A DNA stretch of 24,459 nt from Plakobranchus ocellatus (Eukaryota > Mollusca > Gastropoda > Plakobranchidae), in NCBI GenBank assembly GCA_019648995.1, contig BLXT01000975.1, positions 1,760,375 through 1,784,833 on the forward strand, given 5' to 3'. A model generated the notes under the pieces. The model had not been told where the DNA came from and made no database searches. It saw only the letters and a list, made by a program, of their open reading frames with translations. This document shows positions 7,677 to 17,075 of the stretch, one piece after another (the first letter of the stretch is position 1; every line of letters starts with the position of its first letter). Position numbers and translations under genes: made by a program.

Positions 7677-8575
7677 TCATCATCATCAGGTACCTAAACT
7701 TGTCTGGAGCAGACACTGGCAATCATATTCCTCCACTCAAACTTATTCTCAGTTAACCTTACAAAGTTGTTTTTGCTACCTTGCCTGTTGCCCATGACTT
7801 AAGACTTAAAAGTCGTTCTCTGTCTACCTCTACTGCGTTTGCCTTCAATCTTTCCAGCGATTGCTAAGTGTTCTACACCCATGTGTCGGCAAATATGGCC
7901 TAAAAACTGTAATTGCCTCTGTTTTATGGTTTTAATTAGTGATCGCTCAAGATTAGTCTCTTTCAGTACCAATTCATGTGACATTTTTTTTTTTGTCATG
8001 ATATCCTCATCATTCTTCTGATAAACCACATCTCTAAACTGCTTCTAGTTTTTTCTGTATTTCTTTGTATTGTCCAACACTCACTACCATACAAAAGTAC
8101 TGACCTTACATATATTTTAGTTCCCTTATTTTGGTTGTGATACTTATGTTTCTATTTGCCAGTGTTAGTTTCATTTCGAAATGTATCTTTGGCCATGGCT
8201 ATTCTTTTACATATTTCACTTGTGCATCTGCCATCTGATGTTATCAGGTAACCTAGATTTTTAAATTTTGTTACTTGTTTGATTTGTTTGCCTTTGCTAA
8301 GGAGATTGCACTTGGGGTTAGGGGATTTCTTTGAGATGACCATACATTCCGTTTTCTTTACATGCAAAGGCAGGCCCATTTTTTCGCTCTCTAAAACTAC
8401 AGTATTTAGAAGTTTTTGGAATTGTTTGCCAGATTCTGCTATTAAAACTGTATTATCTGCATACCTGAGATTGTTGAGATTCTCTCCATTTATTTTTAAG
8501 TCTCAAATATCATCAAGATTCCTTTTAAGATTATTTCACTATATTATATAGAGGTTAAAAAAAATCAAGACACAT
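7677..8575 (-). mobile_element. Non-LTR retrotransposon fragment, copy 2 (5'-truncated, inactive)
   Basis: Same family as 834-1958, in the opposite orientation and longer at the 5' side. From high to low coordinates, decayed FNLY motif (~8550); LKINGENLNNLRYADN; KKTECMVISKK (8379-8152 frame); TKFKNLGYLITSD; LYGSECW; LQFLGHICRHMGVEHLA and GKIEGKRSRGRQR (8029-7799 frame); and a (TGA)4 tail at 7688-7677. The catalytic YADD box reads YADN (8463-8452), losing an essential metal-binding aspartate. Stops and frame changes confirm it is dead. No convincing target duplication found. Copies 1 and 2 align readily by eye throughout their shared ~750 bp, including the tail. Confidence 0.88.
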
Positions 8576-9313
8576 TACAGAATGGTGAATGCTGATGGTG
8601 ATAAAAGACCCATTTTGTGTGGACAGGCCATTTATCAAAATTAGTGTGAAATTCTGTCCTAAGTCTGATTTAGCCACGAGTAGTCTTTTGACAGTTTTCC
8701 ATACCATATTCTATACATTAAGGTACCAACAATTTTAAAAATTTCAAAGAAAATATTTAGTTGTAGTCACATAACCATTTGAATGCATCCTTTAAATTTT
8801 AATCGCACTGACACTACCTAAGTTGACTGTAGTTGTTCTCATACAATTTATATAATGTGCATACATAAAAAGTGTGGCTACATTTATATCCTTATACATA
8901 TAGAAAAATAAGCACTGAGATAGCAGGCAAGATTTATTATTGCTGAAATTCCGCTGGATTTCTATCTCACAAGTATCATTTGCGATATGATTGCTCCGAG
9001 GCTCAAGAATACAGTTACTCTAAACTGATGTCTCTGATGTGTAGCGTCATACCCGTTCATAGTAAAATACAGTTGTTTTTGTTCCCTCTTGAGCTCGGGC
9101 TATCGATATAACAGAAATTAACAAATGCAAAATTAAAACCCTGAGACTGATTAGGAATATCAGCGGAAAACAATTGTGCCATTGAGTCATTTTACTGCTG
9201 CATAGAATTTTATGGTTACTCTTGGAGTTGCAGAAAAAAACTAATTTATTGATCCATTCATGTTTTCAAAGCCTCTCACTGAATGTTAGTTCTTATTTTC
9301 CTTTCTTTTGCAG
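8576..9313 (+). other. Probable intron 1 of the CISD gene (right part)
   Basis: The stretch ends in a good polypyrimidine tract and acceptor (TTTTCCTTTCTTTTGCAG, AG at 9312-9313). No coding similarity inside. The donor was not found, so the left limit is unknown. The exon carrying the start codon may lie within the first 9 kb or outside the window. Confidence 0.55.
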
Positions 9314-9510
9314 GCAAAGAATGGGTGAACTACATCCCTATTGCAACAAGTCTTGGTTTGGCCATTTATGTTGTTTGGCAGGCTATGCGCCCTAAGATTG
9401 GGTTGGTAAACCCAGATATCCAAAAGAACGAAGAAAAAGTTGTTAATTCCATGGATGTTGAAGATATTGGAGATAAAATTGCTTTCTGTCGTTGCTGGAG
9501 ATCCAAGAAG
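9314..9510 (+). CDS. CISD1: CISD1-like (mitoNEET) CDGSH iron-sulfur protein, internal exon
   Basis: Encodes about 65 complete residues plus a split first codon: a membrane anchor around YIPIATSLGLAIYVVWQAM, then the linker NPDIQKNEEKVVNSMDVED and the first half of the cluster domain, GDKIAFCRCWRSKK. The CRC pair supplies two of the four 2Fe-2S ligands. By family knowledge the protein is an N-terminally anchored mitochondrial outer-membrane dimer holding redox-active [2Fe-2S] clusters. GDKxxxCRCWRSKKFP fits CISD1 better than CISD2, which has a different segment before the CRC. The exon starts one base into a codon after TTTTGCAG and ends in phase 0 before GTAATT. The upstream exon is missing. 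Confidence 0.93.
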
Positions 9511-12194
9511 GTAATTGATTGAAACCTATGTACACACCAATTTCATCATGAAACAATCTAGTTTCCTGAGTTCATAATTAAAAAGTTTCCTTGAAAATAC
9601 TTTAAATTACAAACTTTTGAAAAAAAAAACTATTTTTTGGATGGTAAGGTCTGAATAATCACTAAAGAGCCTCAATTCAACAAAAGAAACTTTTAAAAAG
9701 ACAAAGAAAATATCTCTCCTTTTTACATGATTCAGTGATATTGTAAACATGAGAAGCTGGTAAAGATATATTTCTTTTCCTGTGTGTGTACTCAGAAGTC
9801 TTGCACATTCCCTTATTTAAATATAAGAGAAATGCTCCAATCCACCAAAAGAGGGAGAGTAATGGATCACCTTGTGCCTCTAAATTGACAACTAGTTTGC
9901 CTAAAGGATTACAAGATTTGAACCACAGACCATAGATCATTCTTGTATCAGAGGTAGAAGATTCTTTACAGAAAAAGGCATAAAGATCCTTAGGACAAAA
10001 ATGAAATGTCTGAATGGCTCAAAGGACCAACAGCAAGGCTTTGCTCAAGCACATAAGGAAAACAAAAGCTAGATACAAAATCATAGGGCTTAGGGGATCT
10101 GCATATCTGATCCAGATGAGGAATTCAGGCAGCTCTAAAACAGAGAGAGCCACAAAAAAAAATCTGATTCCTGCAGGCAAGTGCGATTAAACAGTGAGAG
10201 TAATAGGATTCCAAGACAGTCTTAAATTGGCTGAGCTAAGAGATAAGAGCACACTAAAGCTTGCAACCTTCAGTAGAATTCCAAAGATGTCTAGCCACAT
10301 TTGGAGCAAATGAACAAAAGACTCTAATGCCTCCAACAAAGAGCAGAAGGCAACTCAAAATGGAAATGCTGTGCAAACAGAAAAGAAATCTGAATAAGTA
10401 AATGATTGTTAAAATCAGTGCTTGTAGTTGAAGGAGAACAGACAGGTCTGCAGGCTCTGTGGTGAGATTTCAAGGCATTAACAAGGTGCATACAGAGTCT
10501 TGAAAGGCGATTTTTACAGACTTGTCCCAGAATTTTTGCCGAGGTTGTTCAGGTGTTGAAAATTTTGAGAGAGGTCTTGGAAAAGTCTGGAAAATGACTT
10601 TTCAAAATGTGTATGCACCATGCATTTAGCCTTAAGCTAAGTGGAATGTATCAGGAAGACGAACCAGAAGAAGAAAACAAGAGAATTTCTTTTAAGTGCT
10701 TTCCAGTTCAGTCTGCCAGGCAGATCTTTTAACAGTGCTTAGTGAAAAAACAAGAAATTCACTTTAGCAAAACATATTCTGATCCAGAATGGGAGAAGTC
10801 ACTTGAGGATGTACAAGGTCCCGTTTACGCCATCTGCACTAATAAGCCAGCAACAGTGAAAGAAATAAACTCAGTTGATGAAAGGCAAGAGATAAGTCCT
10901 CACCTGGGCCAAAGGGCGTGTCCTACCTGCTATACAAAAGATGTGTAAATGATCTCAGATGGCTTCACAAGAGACACCTGAGCATGTAGTGTAACTAAAA
11001 GATCAGCAGGCAATGAATGGCAGTTGATAGATGTTATCTAGTTAGACCTTGCTGTACAGCTCTGTACCAAACCAAATGATCCAGCAAGCTCTAAAAATCT
11101 ACCGTATTCCAGTGGATTTTCAAGTACCGGTAATGCCCAAAGATTACTTCAATGGATTCAAGATGAAGAAACATGTGAAGAGGGTGATGTTATTAACAAG
11201 GCAGTTTGCCTAAAGTGTGAAGGTTATGAAATTAAACTGTCAGTTGTCAAAACCAAAATCAAAAAACATGGTAAGAATTGCTCAATGTTCCTGTGAGTGA
11301 ATTTGCTCATGTTCAAGAGTTATTACTTAGTTCAAGATATCAGCTTTTCTTTTGCTCTGCACCTGGAAGTACTGATTGATTATTGGTATACCCAGTCCAC
11401 CATTAAGCGGTGATCTCAGGCACCTGGAAGTAAATGCTCATAAAGTTTTCAGCTTTGCGATATGAAAGTAACCAGGAAGGCCATTATCTAACACAAGGTT
11501 TTATCAAAATTTGTTTCCACTGGATAAACTTGGAATGAACGGAATTGGTTTTCAACTAAAAATATCACTTGGAGAGGAGGTGAAACAATTGACCTCTATA
11601 TTAATATATTATTTCACAGCAATGACATTTAAAAAAGAAAAAGAGGAAAAGTTTTAGCCTATCATTTATCTGCTTAAGTAATTTTAGCTTTATACTTTAG
11701 TGAATGTAATTAGAGGTAGTAACAGAGTTATGGTCCTTATCATAAAATTCTTAGCAGGTTTTTAATATAAAACCAGAATACTTACAAATTTCAACTCAAG
11801 ATCTAAAAATGAATTATATCAACTTTCTATTATAAAATGTCTAGATATTAGAGAATGGCCTCTAGAATACACTTTGCCATCTAAACAAACACAGTGCATA
11901 GTTTGACTCTCTTTGAATATTTGCCTGAAAATGATTTCTTTTCAGATAAAATGTAATGAAGATAATGTTGTTTTCCTTTACAATTTCATTGTATTTTTGG
12001 GCCCAGAAAGTTAATGTCTTATGGTACATACAGTATGATTCAAACAATCTAAGATTGCACAAAAGACAACTAAAATATGATACTGCACTAGCTTTTAGTT
12101 TTACAACATGCAATCCATGTCTCAAAGGTATCATAAAACATTTTTGTAATGCACATGAGGGATAATGCTATGTTTTTTTGGTTGTTTTTTTTAG
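9511..12194 (+). other. CISD intron 2 (2684 bp)
   Basis: Bounded by GTAATT and a T-rich acceptor TTTTTTTTAG. It holds an unassigned coding-like segment (10742-11296) and a 13-bp direct repeat GCACCTGGAAGTA at 11359 and 11420. On the - strand near 9900-9930 a GGTTCAAATC B-box-like word occurs, without a clear A box. I found no other structure. Confidence 0.85.
10742..11296 (+). pseudogene. Unassigned coding-like segments inside the CISD intron
   Basis: Two open stretches lie on the + strand. The first (10742-10948, 68 codons) includes EWEKSLEDVQGPVYAI and CPTCYTKD. The second (11042-11296, 84 codons with no ATG) includes RLLQWIQDEETCEEGD and a C-x2-C-x16-H-x3-C pattern (CLKC ... HGKNC) resembling a zinc-knuckle or BED-type finger. 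Stops lie between them. A donor-like GGTAAGAA follows the His codon. Codon composition looks more protein-like than the surroundings, but I recognise no family. It may be a fragment of an old transposon gene, a decayed host exon, or chance. Confidence 0.25.
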
Positions 12195-12281
12195 TTTCCT
12201 TTGTGTGATGGCTCTCACAATGCTCATAACAAGAGTACTGGTGACAATGTTGGACCCATGTGCCTGTCCAGGAAGTCGTAA
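12195..12281 (+). CDS. CISD1: CISD1-like (mitoNEET) CDGSH iron-sulfur protein, last exon
   Basis: Completes the cluster domain: FPLCDGSHNAHNKSTGDN then VGPMCLSRKS and stop. The Cys of CDG and the His of GSH are the third and fourth ligands, so the 3-Cys/1-His site C-x-C-x8-C-x3-H is intact across the splice. The phase-0 junction between KK and FP matches the preceding exon. The C-terminus after NVGP is unusual: known CISD1/2 proteins have a hydrophobic-then-lysine tail such as LI(V)xKKK, whereas this one reads MCLSRKS with an extra Cys and fewer lysines. Read through the two exons, the gene looks functional. Confidence 0.93.
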   Translation, partial: FPLCDGSHNAHNKSTGDNVGPMCLSRKS

Positions 12282-12445
12282 ATCAAGTGCCATCAGAAAC
12301 TGCATTGTTGGACAGTGATCTTCTCTTTCTTTGTGTAGTTAATGTATTTAAAATCTTATTATTGAAATTGTTGGATATATGCCTTTTTTTTACTAATTCG
12401 GTTTTACTTCTCTGTATTCAATAAACAGAAATATATCTATCGTCA
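12282..12445 (+). other. CISD 3' UTR (approximate)
   Basis: Follows directly on the stop codon and contains the poly(A) signal at 12420. The cleavage point is a guess from the GT-rich stretch near 12455-12465. Confidence 0.6.
12420..12425 (+). terminator. AATAAA polyadenylation signal of CISD gene
   Basis: A canonical hexamer 139 bases after the stop codon, followed at a suitable distance by a GT-rich stretch (CAGTCTGTGGG). Confidence 0.75.
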
Positions 12446-13200
12446 GGGCAGTTCTCAGTCTGTGGGAGAAACTATTTTGAAATAGTACTTGTAAAGAGCT
12501 AGAACTTTTAAACATTATATAACTAAAGGCAGGCAAGGAATGATATCAACTCCATGAAAGGGGAGTGAACTGAAAAGCCTACTTTGATAGGTTATATTTT
12601 CACAACATCATAGTTATACAGTCTATGGATTAAGTTATTTTTTTAGACCAAATGCAGTGGAAAAAAAATTTGCCAGATTTAGATTATACGCAGATGAGAA
12701 TTGCACCGTCAATGTTTGTTTATTAATCAATGTTTTGAGGGTACTTTTACCAATTTTTTTCAACTCATTTCATGTGTTAAAAATGAAAAGGTGAGAGGGG
12801 CAAGCTAAAAAAAACTAATACATGACCATAAATTGAATAAATTAGTTTTAACTAAGCTCAGTGGCATTGAATTCAGATTGTGAAGATGAACAGCTTTTGG
12901 GTATTGTAATTGAAAATGTTTTGAGAAAGGATTGTTTCTTGAGCGTAACAGTAAAAATTGTGGCCCAGGTGTATTGCAGAGTATTGTATCCTTATATTAT
13001 TACTAGTAATTTACTGCTGTTAGTAATAGTAGAAATGAATTAAACATCATTATTTTTCAAAAAGTTGTCAGGTTTTTTTTTCTCCCACATAAAGTAAATG
13101 TACTTGTTAAAAGAGTGAAGCATTTTTGTTTTTGCCAATATGTATAATTTTGTTTATATGGTTTAATGAACAGTTCTTTGATGTTGCAACAAGCAAAGTA
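12446..13200. other. Intergenic spacer, no gene
   Basis: AT-rich. The open frame at 12861-13043 has no domain and no codon signature. It ends at the TA that borders the next mobile element. Confidence 0.5.
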
Positions 13201-13655
13201 CAGTAGATCACACCTAAACCCGAAAACGGCTAAACCAAAAAGAAATTGAAGAGCTTTCTGTTTTTCATCTTATTCTTTGTTATTAAACATGCGGTAAACC
13301 TTTACCGAAAGCCTTTGCTGCCTTACTATTGAGAACTTCAGGACCGGAAAACTTACTTAGGCGATGATGAAATCGTGAAAGCTCTATTCTTCATAGATAA
13401 CACTAACAGGTGCAAGAACCTCTTAACTAAAAAGGAAATAGAAGGAGATAGAGAAATGGATAAAAAAGAGAAAGCTTCCTGGATAGGCGTGTTCATTCAC
13501 ATTGTGGGGTGACGATGGGTGAGATTGATTTAACTTAATATTTGGGAAGCTGGTCACTCCCCTTAGCCTTATTAATCTTACTTATTTAATGTGCTATGCT
13601 TAAACCAAAATAGAAATCATACTCCCTTGAATTTCGGTTTAAACGTGTTCCACTG
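13201..13655. mobile_element. pogo/mariner-like non-autonomous element (455 bp)
   Basis: Ends are CAGTAGATCACACCTAAACC on the left and, read from the right, CAGTGGAACACGTTTAAACC. Both are flanked directly by TA (13199-13200, 13656-13657). CAG-starting imperfect inverted repeats with a TA duplication are characteristic of Tc1/mariner elements, and the CAGTNGA start with repeated AAACC words is most like pogo/Tigger. The interior (13300-13600) encodes no transposase, so it is a MITE-type derivative. Confidence 0.65.
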
Positions 13656-13657
13656 TA

Positions 13658-14024
13658 TGTTTTCTTTTAAGTTTTGGCCATTGAGTCATACATGCTTATA
13701 ATAGAAGAATACGTAGAGCAAAGGAGTCAACTTTTAAGAGTGAGTATAGTACGGAAGTTTTAAAAAGTGTAAAATGCATTGTAGCACTCGCTTCCTTGCC
13801 AAAGAAAATATGACACCGTAAAACAAAATTTAACTCTTTGAGATCTAATTTAGACTAAATTGTGATCACTGATTTCAAATATATTGATATCGGATTTTTT
13901 TCTATCAGGTCTATATTTTTTTTGCAGTGAGTTACCTCATATTTGCTAGTGATATGTAGCGAAAAAATACAGGTTTGAAATCCAAAACATGTTAATAATA
14001 TTTACCATCATTAAGAAAAAGATC
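13658..14024. other. Intergenic spacer, no gene
   Basis: AT-rich sequence between the pogo-like element and the degenerate coding fragment. Nothing recognised. Confidence 0.4.
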
Positions 14025-14398
14025 AGCTGTTGCTGTGAAACTTTCACAAGTTTCAGATATTGGGTACAGAAAGGATGCCATTTAGGTAAAAGAACATCAT
14101 CAACGAATCCCTATGGAGACGTGAAAAAAATTGTTTTCCCATACCTTCACATCAGACTGGGCCTTATGAAGCACTTTGTCAAAGTGCTTGATTTAATGGG
14201 AACTGTCTTATTTTAAGTATCTGTGTGAAGCACTTTCCAATAAGACTCAAAAAGAGGGTCATAAAAGACCAGGCCTTCACTCAACCCATGACAGCTTTTA
14301 TTTCTTCTATTGATTGTACAGAATTTCTTAGAGAACGGAAAGTCACTTAATCAGAAGACTGAAAAGCTTGTAGAGTCTATAATGGATAGTTTCAAAAT
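14025..14398 (+). pseudogene. Degenerate fragment of a dispersed multicopy protein family
   Basis: Three in-order but frame-shifted blocks: STNPYGDVKKIVFPYLHI then RLGLMKHFVKVLD (to ~14196); FKYLCEAL and EGHKRPG (~14211-14280); and NFLENGKS with KLVESIMDSFKI (14319-14395). I recall uncharacterised, highly repeated proteins in cnidarians and arthropods with the pattern NPLVDPKK...LPPLHIKLGLMK, FKYLxEKFP and NFLGNxKA. The match to that pattern is clear, but it comes from memory. I do not know the function. Stop codons and frame changes show it is dead. It could be cargo of a mobile element; the pogo-like element starts 50 bp later. Confidence 0.5.
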
Positions 14399-14447
14399 AT
14401 AAGGCAACAACATGAGCATTAAAATGCACTTTATGAACAGCCATATA

Positions 14448-15369
14448 CAGTCGACTTCACTTGAGTCGACTTCGTGTGACTCGATTTTCTTTTGAGTCGA
14501 TTGTAATTTCTCGGAACGGCCCCCTTTATAGTAGTTTTATTGTAAAGAGAAAGCTGATGAGTCGATGTCGACTTAGCCGTTCTGACGGTCAAGTGGTTCC
14601 TCTTTCTTTGCTCCCCCTCCCTTTGTGTTTGCTAGTTCTCAGTGGATAAGTCGATCTTCCATCCAGAATTTCATTAAATCTAGATCTAGTTTAAAGAATA
14701 AAAAATCTTGTGTGTGCTATCAAAGTATCATTAATCTGTAGCAACGGGCGACAATAAAACATGGCCTGCCAGACTTGACTGTTACCCGTATAATAAGCCT
14801 TGTGAACCTTAGGAGACGTGAAACAACTCGAGTGTTATGGGCAACGGTTACTTACAGTCCAAACTACTCAACCGACATTACCCCTTCCCCACATTTCCGC
14901 ACAGCGGCCCTAGCCGGAGGCTGTGTTTACTCGCCAGTCATCACTCTGTCAAGGATAACATTAACAATCGAGCCTACACAGACAATGCCTGTCTCTGTGT
15001 GGCACTTCCCGCTCTCCCCCACTAACCACAGCCCCTTTCCACGGCCAGCGCTGTAGGAGTGGTCATGTTCACGCATCCGGTACAAGTGTGTATTTTACCC
15101 TCCCCCTCTCTCCCTCCGATAGGTCTAGGCGTTGGCGGCTCGCGCATCACTAGGCCTACAGTCTCATCACTTTCTCCCCCCCACCCCCCTCACATACATC
15201 AGTACCGGTACCGCTGTTTTGACACGTTGCTCGCCCCTTCCCAATCACACACAGTACTGTGTATCCATGTAATCGCCTGAACCCTTATTAAAAAATTTTG
15301 TAGGAAAAAATGGATGAGCCGATGTTGATTTTAATCCCCCAAAGACATCGACTTATCAGTAGTCAACTG
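14448..15369. mobile_element. pogo/mariner-like non-autonomous element (922 bp)
   Basis: The left end is CAGTCGACTTCACTTGAGTC, and the right end read inward is CAGTTGACTACTGATAAGTC. Both sit directly next to TA (14446-14447, 15370-15371). The left terminus carries iterated GAGTCGA/GACTCGA words at about 14463, 14480 and 14494. GATGAGTCGATGTCGACTTA at about 14554 recurs in degenerate form near the right end (15311-15332). The interior, 14780-15250, is C-rich with open frames on + that show no domain. No transposase is seen, so it is a long MITE or deletion derivative. Confidence 0.65.
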
Positions 15370-15371
15370 TA

Positions 15372-16844
15372 TATACAAAATTTCTGGCTAACCTTGATGA
15401 CGGAAGTGGTGAATTGGGGCACCAAGATATCAAAGTATTGGAAGAAAGATGCCAAGGTATGGGACATTCACATAATGGAAGAGTATTTCTAGAGCATTCG
15501 GCATAAATATATTGGGAGGCTACATCCCAGGCGGCGAATTATTAATTGAATTAAATGCAAATTTAGGCTTGAAAAACTGGAACTACCTAAAACTTTCACA
15601 GTTTTACACTTAATTATAGCTGGTCTGTTTCCGAATGTAAACAAATATACATGTAATTAGCATGTTTTCGACTTCCCACCCATGTAAAAGCAGTATGTTG
15701 TATTTTCACCATGTCAATAGTGCAAGTGTAATAGTAAGTAGAAGGTAACTTGTATTTGAAATCGGTGACCCAAAAATCTACCATAATCGGTTGTAAAAAA
15801 CCATGCACCCAAAACACTGCCGCCTAGTGTAATGGACAAATTAAAAACTTACAAAATTGATAAAACATTGATTTTTCTTAATAGGCCTACATACATGTAT
15901 CCACAAATGCCCAGGTGATCACAAAGACATAATCATTATCCTTCCTAAGGTCAGCAAAAAATTTGAAATGATTTGATGGGATGATAGATACATTTTAAAA
16001 ATCAACAACTTTATAATGGAATGGAAATTCAAGATAGTGGTCATCACCATGGCAAACATGATGAATACATGTTGTGTGGCATATTTACATTGAGTTATGT
16101 AACTAGGAAAGCCTGGGAACACCTACATAGTACACCCTGGCAACTGGAAATTCTGGGAACCACTATTGTGGAATGGATCCAATGATGTGGTAAGCAGATC
16201 TTTTTCTTCGTAGCAGCGAAGGAGATAACCCAAATCGCTTATCATCTCTCTTACTCCAGAAGCAACAGTGAGTCATAAATCAGCCTTCATGCCTTGTTAG
16301 CAATCTTCACTCTGTATTCTGACTAATCTACTTTGAAGTTCTTTGAGAGAATTTTTTCCTCAAGAGGGTTCTTAATTTGCCTCTCTACTTATAAATAGTA
16401 ATTTTAGTATTACACATGTATTACTAATTAGTTTTTGGCCATACCACAATTGCCAGTAATTATATATTGAAGGTAGCAAAAACGCCACACTTGAGAATGA
16501 CTAATAAAAATGTTTTGACCTATAGGTAATAGTGAAGAATTGATGCATGTTGGTAAAATTATTGTATGAAATTAAATGTCCATTGTTTAAAGGGAAAGAG
16601 ACTTTTCAATTCAGAGACTCAAGGTTTATTTTGGTCTCATTCTCAATTATTACAAAATATTTGGAGGAAATTCACATTTGTAAAGGAATGAGAAAAAGTG
16701 AGGATAAATAATTATTTTGAAGCAATTTTTTACTCAACATTTTGTTAAAAGTTTATTATCTGGTGTCCACATTCCTGTTCACTCTACTTTTTGAGAGATT
16801 CTTTTTTAACTAGAGACTAGAGAGCCTACAAAATTTTTTTACAA
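15372..16844. other. Intergenic spacer, no gene
   Basis: AT-rich. Open frames at 15614-15817 and 15919-16122 (-) have no recognisable domain. CCAGGCGGCGA at about 15528 and its near-inverse at about 15831 could be ends of a ~300-bp element, but only about ten bases support it. Confidence 0.4.
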
Positions 16845-17073
16845 TTTCTTTCCATTTATACTGCAATTTTTTTATTTGCAAAAAAAGCTAAGGGATAGAC
16901 CTCCATCTAAGCGCAATATTATGTTGAGACAACTGTCCACTGTAAATCAACCAGTAGTTTCTTTGCATTTATATTGCAATTTTTTTATTTGCAAAAAAAG
17001 CTAAGGGATAGACCTCCATCTAAGCGCAATATTATGTTGAGACAACTGTCCACTGTAAATCAACCAGTAGTTT
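16845..17073 (+). repeat. 113-bp tandem duplication
   Basis: Units 16845-16957 and 16958-17070 (matching on to 17073) have only two visible differences, at 16852/16965 and 16861/16974. The near identity in a region where other repeats are heavily decayed points to a recent duplication. The unit contains TTTGCAAAAAAAGCTAAGGG and has no coding or transposon signature. The open frame at 16974-17168 is a by-product. Confidence 0.95.
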
Positions 17074-17075
17074 TA

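Noticed and set aside
7650-8560. Target-site duplication for retrotransposon copy 2
   Set aside because: TATAGA near 7670 and TATAGAG near 8547 share only six or seven bases; not convincing.
1-9313. First coding exon of CISD
   Set aside because: I looked for an ATG with a short open stretch ending one base into a codon before GT. Many chance candidates exist and none resembles a CISD N-terminus.
9677-9940. - strand open frame and a GGTTCAAATC B-box-like word, suggesting a tRNA-derived SINE
   Set aside because: No matching A box at the right spacing, no tRNA fold and no terminal tail seen. The word alone is too weak.
11862-12165. Overlapping open frames on both strands just before the last CISD exon
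   Set aside because: They lie in the intron, have no recognisable motif and mirror each other, as expected from chance.
15525-15840. Possible short element ended by AGGCGGC and GCCGCCT
   Set aside because: Only about 9 of 11 bases pair and no target duplication was found; could be chance.
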